From NCBI GenBank assembly GCA_037178625.1, contig CM074129.1, positions 2,418,001 to 2,482,000 of the forward strand: 64,000 bases of DNA, in the 5' to 3' direction. Each line of letters starts with the position of its first letter. Positions within the stretch are counted from its first letter, which is position 1. This stretch comes from Skeletonema tropicum. Lineage: Eukaryota > Bacillariophyta > Thalassiosirophyceae > Thalassiosirales > Thalassiosiraceae. This document shows, piece after piece, positions 9,061 to 18,528 of this stretch. The position numbers were made by a program, and so were the translations under genes. Under the pieces are notes generated by a model that made no database searches, was not told the DNA's origin, and worked only from the letters and a program-made list of their open reading frames with translations.

Positions 9061-10265
9061 ATAAGCGTAGCTGATCTGAGAGGTCCAATTGGGGCTGGCC
9101 TGCAGCACTACATTCAACCATATCGTATCTATCGTCATCATTATGCGCACGAGCCGTTGCTAGCGGCCCCCAATCCTTGGTGGAGATAGCCACGAAAGAT
9201 ATTGGCGCAGCTCAGTCGGGTAGCGCTTGTGGAGGCGATGCTACAACCTCGTAGCTGATCTGAGAGGTCCAATTGTGGCTGGCCCGCAGGGCTAAATTCA
9301 ACCATATCGTATCTATCGTCATCATTATGCGTGTTACAATTACGGTAAAAGAAGTGTTTAGTGGATGCCGTTCCAACCGTCTGCTTAGACGTACGTTATA
9401 TGAAACAACACCATACAGTAAAGGGGGTTTTACTATTTACTTCTATGTAGTGTGTGTTCGGGGAACAAGAGCGTTGGTCGACGTGCCGTCGAGAGTCGAG
9501 CTAGAACAAGCCAAGTAAGGAGTAAGCGGTCCCGGTATGACTACCGCTGGAACAAACTCCTATATCGTCTATTCTAACAATGAGCACGAGCCGTTGCTAG
9601 CGGCCCCAAATCTTCAGTGGAGATAGCCACGAAGGATATTGCCACTGCTCAGTCGGATAGGGTGTGTGGAGGCGATGTTACAACCTCGTAGCTGATCTGA
9701 GAGGTCCAATTGTTGCAGGGCTACATTCAACCATATCGTATCTATCGTCATCATTATGCGCACGAGCCGTTGCTAGCGGCCCCCAATCCTTGGTGGAGAT
9801 AGCCACGAAAGATATTGGCACTGCTCAGTCGGGTAGCGCTTGTAAAGGCGATGCTACAACCTCGTAGCTGATCTGAGAGGTCCAATTGTGGCTGGCCTGC
9901 AGCACTACATTCAACCATATCGTATCTATCGTCATCATTATGCGCACGAGCCGTTGCTAGCGGCCCCAAATCTTCGGTGGAGATAGCCACAAAGGATATT
10001 GGCACTGCTCAGTCGGATAGGGTGTGTGGAGGCGATGTGACAAGCTCGTAGCTGATCTGAGAGGTCCAATTGTGGTTGGCCTGCAGGGCTACATTCAACC
10101 ATATCGTATCTATCGTCATCATTATGCGCACGAGCCGTTGCTAACGGCCCCAAATCCTTGGTGCAGATAGCCACGAAAGATATTGGCACTGCTCAGTCGG
10201 GTAGCGCTTGTGGAGGCGATGCTACAACCTCGTAGCTGATCTGAGAGGTCCAATTGGTGCTGTCT
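9061..10265 (+). repeat. tandem block of about 184-bp tRNA-like (SINE-type) repeats
   Basis: The word GTAGCTGATCTGAGAGGTCC starts near 9067, 9251, 9690, 9864, 10048 and 10231. Spacing is 174-184 bp, apart from one interval lengthened by the solo LTR at 9332-9579. Each full unit carries GCTCAGTCGGGTAGCGC, which looks like a tRNA D-arm/A box, and about 50 bases on GAGGTCCAATTG, which resembles a B box. Units also share CATATCGTATCTATCGTC and GAGCCGTTGCTAGCGGCCCC. This suggests a tRNA-derived SINE or satellite. A further decayed piece lies near 10490-10550. Related copies occur at 3604-3712 and 59157-59633. Confidence 0.75.
9332..9579. mobile_element. solo LTR, 248 bp, nested in the tandem repeat
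   Basis: The insert begins TGTTAC and ends TAACA, a TG...CA terminus with a 5-bp inverted TGTTA/TAACA. It interrupts a repeat unit between CATT and CACGAGCC. The flanks ATGCG (9327-9331) and ATGAG (9580-9584) are a 5-bp target duplication with one mismatch. No internal retroelement sequence is present, so this is a recombined solo LTR. Comparing its ends with the copia element at 1-1603 was not possible, because that element's LTRs are not in view. Confidence 0.75.
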
Positions 10266-10771
10266 GGAGCACCACAACATACGATTCTTTATACGGATGA
10301 GTTGCATCTTTAAGCGCAATTTTTTTTAGCCTTAGCGTTGATTCTTATTTTCTTTGTCTGGATAACGTATACGGTAGTGATTCTGCAGCCGTGCAGATGA
10401 TACTTTGACACCAACGCATTCTCATGTGCGCATTATCATCTTGATTCTGCCTAACTGATTTGTTTATACTATTACATCGTGATACATTAGCACTGCTCAG
10501 ACAAACTGTCTAGTAGAAGCCGTGCTACGAAGCCGGGTGTGGTATACATTATTTATTCGAACCTCATTTAGTTGGATTTTTTCACCTTCATTGCGACTTG
10601 TACATTGCGTCGTTCCTGAAGCATTAATTTTGACTCATGTTTTGAATCAGTTTTTGTCGAGGATGGGCAAATTTACAATCGATGTATACCCAAAGCACTA
10701 GCCTTGAGGCACCTCTACGATTTCTGCAAACAGTTAGATCCACCCGCCCCATATATTTTACCTGTGAACCC
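10266..10771. other. intergenic, decayed repeat fragment
   Basis: Holds a partial tRNA-like repeat near 10490-10550 (GCACTGCTCAGAC ... GAAGCCGTGCTACGAAGCC) and the 3' flank of the following minus-strand gene. Nothing else recognised. Confidence 0.4.
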
Positions 10772-13195
10772 TCACACATATCTTCCAAGATGAGGAGCAC
10801 CATACCCTCCTGCTCCACCAGACATATCACCGTAAGACGGTGGTGGTGATACTTGCATTTCAAGGTCATTGAGACCATTGCCAAATTCGGTACGAGCTGC
10901 TGCTCGTCTTCCAAATCGAATCACGACGAAGATGATACCACCGGCAATAACAACAAACATCCAGGCCGTACTGCCCGAACTCGACGCTTCGTTGCTGCTA
11001 ACACTGCTGTTATGACCTCTAGCTGGCCTGTCACCATGATGTGATCCGTGCGTACTATTGTGCTTATTCCCGACAGGAGCAGAAACAGGTGGTCCATGAT
11101 TGGACGTGGGATGAGTCGGTCCGGGCTGCGGACTCGCATGGTGAGATGTTGTTGGTGGAGTCTTGCTCGCATTGCCGGTTGAACTACAGCCATTGGCATC
11201 TTCTATGCATTTGCAATCATTTCCATCATATGGCATATTATTTTGCACGTAGTCTATCCACATGCTTCGCACTGTCTGACCCTTACTAACGGTCTTCAAC
11301 GAACTCTTCACCCCAAGATCATCCATGATTGAAACGATTTTTGCTGCATCCTTCGACAGAGTATGCAGGCTGTACCTAAGAGAGCTATCTATTTCTGCAG
11401 ATTCTCCTGATGTAGACAAACCTACGATGTCAGTGGCGTTCTCGAAAATCCTTTTGTCCTCTTTACCCATTTCTTTCATTATACGCGTAACGTCACTTCC
11501 TGAAATACTTCCAAGTGACTGGATATCGTAGTCTCGTGGCACCACTGTATATATATCACCTATTGTCACCACTCCAGGAAAGAGATCGTATCCAACAAAT
11601 GACTCCAGATATTGTAACAGAATATTGTGGCTCGAATGGTAGTGGCTGAGGAAAGTTTTTGGCATGACTTCGTTCAAGTACATTTCAAGCAACTCCATTT
11701 CATTGTAAAGTTTCGCAGCGCATCCTACTACGTGACCAGCATTCGTATGTTCAAACGTCCGAGCAATATACTCTGAGAGTTCTTTGCCATCATGCGTATG
11801 ATATTCATCTACACTCATATCAACGCTTTGTGCCAAGTATTCTTCATTAGCAGGAATGAAGTTATGTGCAAAATTGCCCGTCTCGGGTTCAAATGAAACA
11901 AATCCAACAGTATCAAGAAATCTACCAGCCTCAATGGACGACGAATGAGAGTCCAACTCAGCAAATGATCGGATGTGAGTATGCCCAGTGATAAATTGCA
12001 CCACCATTGTCTCTCCACACAGCTTTCTCAATTTGGAGAGCAGCAATGTCACCAAATCATCCCGTACATCCATATGCGACAACACTACCACTGTATTAAA
12101 TTGTGGTTGGTGTTTACATGATGCAAAGAGAGATGTGAACCAACCCTCTTCCATGACATCTTGAACATCCGTGACAGTGATTCCTGCGGCAGACTCATCC
12201 GTGTTCAAATTGTAAAGAAAGCCGAGTACCAATACACTCCCTTGATTACCCTCCAGCAGCAGGTAATTATTTCCCAGTGGCTCCAAGTTACTCTCATCAG
12301 CACCACTTTGACGAACATTGCTAGTTACCAACCGATCGCCCCACTCATCAAACAACCCTCCCGGTTCTTCCAGTTTCTCCAACGATATAGAATTGAAAAT
12401 CTCATGATCACCCAAAGTCACAGCATTAAACGGCATACGTTCCAAAATTCCCACAAGATGCTCTGGAGGATCATCTCCCAAAATGGTACCATGCAAGAAG
12501 TCTCCATTGTTGACAAGATAGATATCTGGTTTTGATTCAAGTTGCTCTATCTGTTGTTGTAATCGTTGGTAGAAACTCAAGATGTTGCCGTAATCTGCAT
12601 CCATGCTTGGTTCATGCCGTTTGTGTCCTTGGACCCATGAATGCACGTCAGTTAGTATGACAATATTGATTGATTGGATATTGAGAGAAACATCGATAGG
12701 AGTGGTAGAAGTTGTGGTGGGAGATATAGTGATTTGATCTTTGCCTGGTGAGATGGATGGTGCATTGGTGGACAATATACTAGGTGTTTCAGTGACGTTG
12801 TTTCCGATAGTAGGGCTGCTGCTAGGTAATTCTGTTGCAGCCAAAGAAATATTTGAAGGCAGAGGTAGTGTCGCATTGTCTGGCGAAGGATCCTCCAATG
12901 AAGTTGTAGAATTTTCAGCAGTGCCAGTAATATTCATATTGAGGAGGTCAACCGTATCTTCTACTTCATTTACAGCATCTTCATCTTCCTGCACCTCTGT
13001 CACATTGCCAGCCGTCATGTTGGCTGCTGGCAAAAAAATATCCGTGCCATTAATCATTGGCAACGGAACTTCTTCCATCTCTTCGGTTTCGGTTTCGGCG
13101 ATTCGATGTTGTGTAGTTTTCACCTGAACGTCATTTTTTCCTTCACAAGATGTGATGAGGATTGTAAATAGGAAAATTCTCAGAATAGAAGTCAT
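10772..13195 (-). CDS. membrane-anchored 5'-nucleotidase-like metallophosphoesterase
   Basis: 807 residues. A signal peptide (MTSILRIFLFTILITSC) leads into an acidic, Thr/Ser/Asn-rich linker to about residue 165. The calcineurin-like metal-binding motifs follow in order: TDVHSW, NNGDFLHGT, LGDHEIF, VVLSHMD and FITGHTHIR, so the dinuclear metal site is complete. The second part (about 450-660) resembles the 5'-nucleotidase C-terminal domain. A Pro/His/Ser-rich stalk then leads to one transmembrane helix (AWMFVVIAGGIIFVVI) and a short tail with PPPSY, a possible WW-domain ligand. It is therefore probably a type I membrane ecto-enzyme releasing phosphate from nucleotides or other organic phosphates outside the cell; the substrate is not determined. 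It is divergently transcribed from copy 1 of the array. Confidence 0.8.
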   Translation of the reverse strand: MTSILRIFLFTILITSCEGKNDVQVKTTQHRIAETETEEMEEVPLPMINGTDIFLPAANMTAGNVTEVQEDEDAVNEVEDTVDLLNMNITGTAENSTTSLEDPSPDNATLPLPSNISLAATELPSSSPTIGNNVTETPSILSTNAPSISPGKDQITISPTTTSTTPIDVSLNIQSINIVILTDVHSWVQGHKRHEPSMDADYGNILSFYQRLQQQIEQLESKPDIYLVNNGDFLHGTILGDDPPEHLVGILERMPFNAVTLGDHEIFNSISLEKLEEPGGLFDEWGDRLVTSNVRQSGADESNLEPLGNNYLLLEGNQGSVLVLGFLYNLNTDESAAGITVTDVQDVMEEGWFTSLFASCKHQPQFNTVVVLSHMDVRDDLVTLLLSKLRKLCGETMVVQFITGHTHIRSFAELDSHSSSIEAGRFLDTVGFVSFEPETGNFAHNFIPANEEYLAQSVDMSVDEYHTHDGKELSEYIARTFEHTNAGHVVGCAAKLYNEMELLEMYLNEVMPKTFLSHYHSSHNILLQYLESFVGYDLFPGVVTIGDIYTVVPRDYDIQSLGSISGSDVTRIMKEMGKEDKRIFENATDIVGLSTSGESAEIDSSLRYSLHTLSKDAAKIVSIMDDLGVKSSLKTVSKGQTVRSMWIDYVQNNMPYDGNDCKCIEDANGCSSTGNASKTPPTTSHHASPQPGPTHPTSNHGPPVSAPVGNKHNSTHGSHHGDRPARGHNSSVSSNEASSSGSTAWMFVVIAGGIIFVVIRFGRRAAARTEFGNGLNDLEMQVSPPPSYGDMSGGAGGYGAPHLGRYV

Positions 13196-14001
13196 GATGA
13201 CAATGGCCTTGACAGTTGTTGCGTTCGCTATTTTTCACGCGAAGTAACGTAATGTGGCGTTTTGATGGCTTCCAATAATTATTTATGCCGTATGAGGTTA
13301 CATTAGGGAAGGATTTCATCTTCATTCTCTCGATCTTGGATTTTATTTGAAATTTGAAAGGAGATCGCTGGATCGCTGGTATTCGCTGCGGTATTGGAAG
13401 TGAGAAAACGGAGAAAGTAAACGAGATGAAGATACATAGATGGGAAAAGAACGAAAGAAGTTCGTGCATTCAGCGCTGCACGACTCTCTCTCTCTACATA
13501 AGTAGAGCGAGAGGAGAAGATATATACGATGAGGCAATTGGATAGGCAAGTTCATGCATTCAGCGCTGCACGACTACTCTAAAGGATCAAGAAGATGCCT
13601 GGCTGAGGGAAGATCAAGACCAAGCTCACAGTTCATGCATTCAGCGCTGAACGGCTACTCTCGAGAATCAAGAGTATTAGATGCACTGGATGAGAAAAAA
13701 TCAAGATCAAGCTCATAGTTCATACATTCGCATTCAGCGCTGCATGACTACTCTGGAGGATCAAGAAGATGAGGCAAGTACTCCTCTAGTTAGCAAGCAA
13801 GTTCATGCATTCGGCGCTGCACGAAAGACTACTCTCTAGAGGATCAAGATAATACTGATACGATGTCTGGCTGAGGCAAGATCAAGATCAAGTTCATACA
13901 CTTCCACACAAACAGAAATTGAAGACATAAAAACAACTACAACTACACCAACATTCTAAACATCGATTAGACGAACTACCAACTCATAACATTATCCAGC
14001 C
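13196..14001. promoter_or_regulatory. divergent intergenic region: phosphoesterase and array copy 1
   Basis: 806 bp shared by two genes read outward. From about 13373 (CGCTGCGGTATTGGAAGTG) it is homologous to the spacers inside the array, but it is longer and more diverged, so it is likely the ancestral promoter. The last 100 bases before the ATG at 14002 (ACAACTACAACTACACCAAC..., ending CCAGCC) are nearly identical in all copies and are probably the 5' UTR. Confidence 0.6.
13461..13870 (+). repeat. five imperfect promoter repeats upstream of array copy 1
   Basis: TTCATGCATTCAGCGCTGCA or a close variant starts at about 13461, 13551, 13631, 13719 and 13801. Each is followed by ACTACTCT, GAGGATCAAGA and, in most, GATCAAGATCAAG. 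The spacing is about 80-90 bp. The core holds the palindrome AGCGCT next to TGCATT. Other units of the array keep only two such repeats. Confidence 0.75.
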
Positions 14002-14721
14002 ATGAACCTTTCTCATTCATCTGCACTTTTGCTTCTCCTTTTATCCAATGCACACGTTGCTTTTGCTTCAGGAATCCGTGGGGGCCCCCCTCAGAGCATT
14101 GAAAAGGAACGAGCTACCCCGGGCCCGGGCGTCTCTCGGCGGTTGGAAGCTGAGATGGACGAACTTGTATCTGAGGCAAATGACCGAGACTTGAAGGCAG
14201 ATAATGCTGAACTTAAGAGCAGCATTGGCATTGAGCTTGAGGCTATTGAAGAGACTCCCCAAGCCCAAGGCACGGCGATGACCCCAGTGTCTGTAAACGA
14301 GCCTGGTGATGACGAAGAACACCAGTGGCCACTACTCGAAGACATCGAGGCCCAGGAAGTATCCTTTGATGACGTCGACGTAGAACATGGGCATGGACGT
14401 GAGCTGGGAGGCTCAGACTGCGGAATTTATGCAGATCATGAATATTACTTCCACCCCAGAGCTGGCGAGTGCTACAACCTTGGTGGGACCTGGTGGAATA
14501 ATAAGGTGACTTGGATCCGTGCCTCTTCTGGAACGTGTGTTGAGGTATGGGAGCACCATGGGAGCGGAAGCTACAAGAAACACTGCGGGAGTGACTGGCT
14601 CAAGCTTGGGAGCAGTCTGTCAAGGGAGGTATCACGAGTGTGCTGTCCAGCAAAGCACCACGGGCATTGGAATGGGCATGGTCATTGGAATGGGCATTGG
14701 AATGGGCATGGACATAAGTAA
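14002..14721 (+). CDS. secreted crystallin-like six-Cys precursor, array copy 1
   Basis: 239 residues; reference description for the family. Residues 1-23 are a signal peptide (MNLSHSSALLLLLLSN...AFA). An R-X-L tripeptide, RRL (46-48), precedes an acidic pro-region to about residue 130. A second R-X-L, REL (about 133), precedes the mature part. Here six cysteines (near 140, 157, 179, 195, 214, 215) and the motif NNKVTWIR, which fits the N/D-N/D-X-X-S/T calcium-site pattern of beta/gamma-crystallin Greek keys, define a compact domain of about 80 residues. The tail is HGHWNG repeats ending HGHK. R-X-L cleavage is known for several diatom biosilica precursors; its use here is inferred. Function is unknown: wall or biosilica matrix, metal binding, inhibitor or defence are all possible. 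Unlike other copies it has two extra residues (GI) after KSSI. Confidence 0.9.
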   Translation: MNLSHSSALLLLLLSNAHVAFASGIRGGPPQSIEKERATPGPGVSRRLEAEMDELVSEANDRDLKADNAELKSSIGIELEAIEETPQAQGTAMTPVSVNEPGDDEEHQWPLLEDIEAQEVSFDDVDVEHGHGRELGGSDCGIYADHEYYFHPRAGECYNLGGTWWNNKVTWIRASSGTCVEVWEHHGSGSYKKHCGSDWLKLGSSLSREVSRVCCPAKHHGHWNGHGHWNGHWNGHGHK

Positions 14722-15518
14722 TGATGTTAGCAGTTTGAGAGCAGAACGAATAGTATAGAGAAGAAATCCTTCTAGAGTTACAAATGAAGAACGGACAAAA
14801 GAGAAGAAATCCTTTTAGAAGATAATGATAAGTAGGTGCGATACAAAAATTAGCCTGCTCCAGCTTTGTCCAGAATTTTGGTTGGTGCGGGGTATCATTG
14901 GATACACCAGCCGACATAGTGCACTTTAGCTCTTGGTTTCCTCTGTCAAGCAAGAGCAAATCATACATTGGCCAGTCTTAAAATCGTTCAAGTGATCAAG
15001 CTTTTATGTTACTCATTATAATTATATTCTTCACACTGACAAGATATCATGTATAATCCAAATTCTTTGCGTCTACAATACTGCTTGCTTCAGTTTCAAA
15101 CTGAAAAGGATGAATGAGACAATGCTCGCTACATACTATGTACTCTAAACTGGTAGTCGCTGCGGTATTGGAAGTGCGGGAACGGAAGAAAGTGGAAGAG
15201 AGGCAGCAGGGGAAAAGAGTCAGATGGCGGGGCACCAGATCAGAGTTCGTGCTTTTATTCAGCGCTGCACGACTCTATATATGCAATGAGGCAAGTACTC
15301 CTCTAGTTAGCAAGCAAGTTCATGCATTCGGCGCTGCACGAACGACTACTCTCTAGAGGATCAAGATAATACTGATACGATGTCTGGCTGAGGCAAGATC
15401 AAGATCAAGCTCATACACTTCCACACAAATAGAAATTGAAGACATAAAAACAACTACAACTACACCAACATTCTAAACATCGATTAGACGAACTACCAAC
15501 TCATAACATTATCCAGCC
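14722..15518. other. array spacer (representative of all spacers)
   Basis: 3' UTR of copy 1 with GAAGAAATCCTT twice; then TTACTCATTATAATTATATTC; then a fragment matching the 3' end of the GGPP synthase gene (15025-15103); then GTAGTCGCTGCGGTATTGG; then two promoter repeats, the first TTCAGCGCTGCACGACTC and the second TTCATGCATTCGGCGCTGCACG. TATATAT lies at about 15276, 243 bp before the next ATG, and is replaced by AGACTCTATGC in spacers after copy 6. The last 100 bases are the conserved 5' UTR. Other spacers differ only by small indels. Confidence 0.7.
15025..15103 (-). pseudogene. GGPP synthase 3'-end fragment inside the array spacer
   Basis: The minus strand reads the last codons of the synthase at 41407 (AKNLDYT then stop) and its 3' flank (CAGTGTGAAGAATATAA), with a few changes and a 3-bp-multiple insertion. 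About 60 bp of coding end are kept. The same fragment recurs in each long spacer; the three short spacers after copies 10, 11 and 12 lack it. It records where the duplicated block originally ended. Confidence 0.8.
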
Positions 15519-16232
15519 ATGAACCTTTCTCATTCATCTGCACTTTTGCTTCTCCTTTTATCCAATGCACACGTTGCTTTTGCTTCAGGAATCCGTGGGG
15601 GCCCCCCTCAGAGCATTGAAAAGGAACGAGCTACCCCGGGCCCGGACGTCTCTCGGCGGTTGGAAGCTGAGATGGACGAACTTGTATCTGAGGCAAATGA
15701 CCGAGACTTGAAGGCAGATAATGCTGAACTTAAGAGCAGCATTGAGCTTGAGGCTATTGAAGAGACTCCCCAAGCCCAAGGCACGGCGATGACCCCAGTG
15801 TCTGTAAACGAGCCTGGTGATGACGAAGAACACCAGTGGCCACTACTCGAAGACATCGAGGCCCAGGAAGTATCCTTTGATGACGTCGACGTAGAACATG
15901 GGCATGGACGTGAGCTGGGAGGCTCAGACTGCGGAATTTATGCAGATCATGAATATTACTTCCACCCCAGAGCTGGCGAGTGCTACAACCTTGGTGGGAC
16001 CTGGTGGAATAATAAGGTGACTTGGATCCGTGCCTCTTCTGGAACGTGTGTTGAGGTATGGGAGCACCATGGGAGCGGAAGCTACAAGAAACACTGCGGG
16101 AGTGACTGGCTCAAGCTTGGGAGCAGTCTGTCAAGGGAGGTATCACGAGTGTGCTGTCCAGCAAAGCACCATGGGCATTGGAATGGGCATGGTCATTGGA
16201 ATGGGCATTGGAATGGGCATGGACATAAGTAA
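15519..16232 (+). CDS. array copy 2, crystallin-like six-Cys precursor
   Basis: 237 residues. Differs from the consensus by Gly to Asp just before the first R-X-L site (GPDVSRRL). It has the longer tail with three HWNG units. Confidence 0.88.
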   Translation: MNLSHSSALLLLLLSNAHVAFASGIRGGPPQSIEKERATPGPDVSRRLEAEMDELVSEANDRDLKADNAELKSSIELEAIEETPQAQGTAMTPVSVNEPGDDEEHQWPLLEDIEAQEVSFDDVDVEHGHGRELGGSDCGIYADHEYYFHPRAGECYNLGGTWWNNKVTWIRASSGTCVEVWEHHGSGSYKKHCGSDWLKLGSSLSREVSRVCCPAKHHGHWNGHGHWNGHWNGHGHK

Positions 16233-17029
16233 TGATGTTAGCAGTTTGAGAGCAGAACGAATAGTATAGAGAAGAAATCCTTCTAGAGTTACAAATGAAG
16301 AACGGACAAAAGAGAAGAAATCCTTTTAGAAGATAATGATAAGTAGGTGCGATACAAAAATTAGCCTGCTCCAGCTTTGTCCAGAATTTTGGTTGGTGCG
16401 GGGTATCATTGGATACACCAGCCGACATAGTGCACTTTAGCTCTTGGTTTCCTCTGTCAAGCAAGAGCAAATCATACATTGGCCAGTCTTAAAATCGTTC
16501 AAGTGATCAAGCTTTTATGTTACTCATTATAATTATATTCTTCACACTGACAAGATATCATGTATAATCCAAATTCTTTGCGTCTACAATACTGCTTGCT
16601 TCAGTTTCAAACTGAAAAGGATGAATGAGACAATGCTCGCTACATACTATGTACTCTAAACTGGTAGTCGCTGCGGTATTGGAAGTGCGGGAACGGAAGA
16701 AAGTGGAAGAGAGGCAGCAGGGGAAAAGAGTCAGATGGCGGGGCACCAGATCAGAGTTCGTGCTTTTATTCAGCGCTGCACGACTCTATATATGCAATGA
16801 GGCAAGTACTCCTCTAGTTAGCAAGCAAGTTCATGCATTCGGCGCTGCACGAACGACTACTCTCTAGAGGATCAAGATAATACTGATACGATGTCTGGCT
16901 GAGGCAAGATCAAGATCAAGCTCATACACTTCCACACAAATAGAAATTGAAGACATAAAAACAACTACAACTACACCAACATTCTAAACATCGATTAGAC
17001 GAACTACCAACTCATAACATTATCCAGCC

Positions 17030-17731
17030 ATGAACCTTTCTCATTCATCTGCACTTTTGCTTCTCCTTTTATCCAATGCACACGTTGCTTTTGCTTCAGG
17101 AATCCGTGGGGGCCCCCCTCAGAGCATTGAAAAGGAACGAGCTACCCCGGGCCCGGGCGTCTCTCGGCGGTTGGAAGCTGAGATGGACGAACTTGTATCT
17201 GAGGCAAATGACCGAGACTTGAAGGCAGATAATGCTGAACTTAAGAGCAGCATTGAGCTTGAGGCTATTGAAGAGACTCCCCAAGCCCAAGGCACGGCGA
17301 TGACCCCAGTGTCTGTAAACGAGCCTGGTGATGACGAAGAACACCAGTGGCCACTACTCGAAGACATCGAGGCCCAGGAAGTATCCTTTGATGACGACGA
17401 CGTAGAACATGGGCATGGACGTGAGCTGGGAGGCTCAGACTGCGGAATTTATGCAGATCATGAATATTACTTCCACCCCAGAGCTGGCGAGTGCTACAAC
17501 CTTGGTGGGACCTGGTGGAATAATAAGGTGACTTGGATCCGTGCCTCTTCTGGAACGTGTGTTGAGGTATGGGAGCACCATGGGAGCGGAAGCTACAAGA
17601 AACACTGCGGGAGTGACTGGCTCAAGCTTGGGAGCAGTCTGTCAAGGGAGGTATCACGAGTGTGCTGTCCAGCAAAGCACCATGGGCATTGGAATGGGCA
17701 TGGTCATTGGAATGGGCATGGACATAAGTAA
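17030..17731 (+). CDS. array copy 3, crystallin-like six-Cys precursor
   Basis: 233 residues. Carries DDDDVEH in place of DDVDVEH (GTC to GAC in the acidic pro-region) and the shorter tail with two HWNG units. Confidence 0.88.
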   Translation: MNLSHSSALLLLLLSNAHVAFASGIRGGPPQSIEKERATPGPGVSRRLEAEMDELVSEANDRDLKADNAELKSSIELEAIEETPQAQGTAMTPVSVNEPGDDEEHQWPLLEDIEAQEVSFDDDDVEHGHGRELGGSDCGIYADHEYYFHPRAGECYNLGGTWWNNKVTWIRASSGTCVEVWEHHGSGSYKKHCGSDWLKLGSSLSREVSRVCCPAKHHGHWNGHGHWNGHGHK

Positions 17732-18528
17732 TGATGTTAGCAGTTTGAGAGCAGAACGAATAGTATAGAGAAGAAATCCTTCTAGAGTTACAAATGAAGA
17801 ACGGACAAAAGAGAAGAAATCCTTTTAGAAGATAATGATAAGTAGGTGCGATACAAAAATTAGCCTGCTCCAGCTTTGTCCAGAATTTTGGTTGGTGCGG
17901 GGTATCATTGGATACACCAGCCGACATAGTGCACTTTAGCTCTTGGTTTCCTCTGTCAAGCAAGAGCAAATCATACATTGGCCAGTCTTAAAATCGTTCA
18001 AGTGATCAAGCTTTTATGTTACTCATTATAATTATATTCTTCACACTGACAAGATATCATGTATAATCCAAATTCTTTGCGTCTACAATACTGCTTGCTT
18101 CAGTTTCAAACTGAAAAGGATGAATGAGACAATGCTCGCTACATACTATGTACTCTAAACTGGTAGTCGCTGCGGTATTGGAAGTGCGGGAACGGAAGAA
18201 AGTGGAAGAGAGGCAGCAGGGGAAAAGAGTCAGATGGCGGGGCACCAGATCAGAGTTCGTGCTTTTATTCAGCGCTGCACGACTCTATATATGCAATGAG
18301 GCAAGTACTCCTCTAGTTAGCAAGCAAGTTCATGCATTCGGCGCTGCACGAACGACTACTCTCTAGAGGATCAAGATAATACTGATACGATGTCTGGCTG
18401 AGGCAAGATCAAGATCAAGCTCATACACTTCCACACAAACAGAAATTGAAGACATAAAAACAACTACAACTACACCAACATTCTAAACATCGATTAGACG
18501 AACTACCAACTCATAACATTATCCAGCC

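Noticed and set aside
14600..14968. Minus-strand open frames of 82-122 residues recurring in every array unit
   Set aside because: They recur only because the units are nearly identical. They overlap the precursor gene antisense, have no coherent protein character, and vary with the 12-bp tail repeat.
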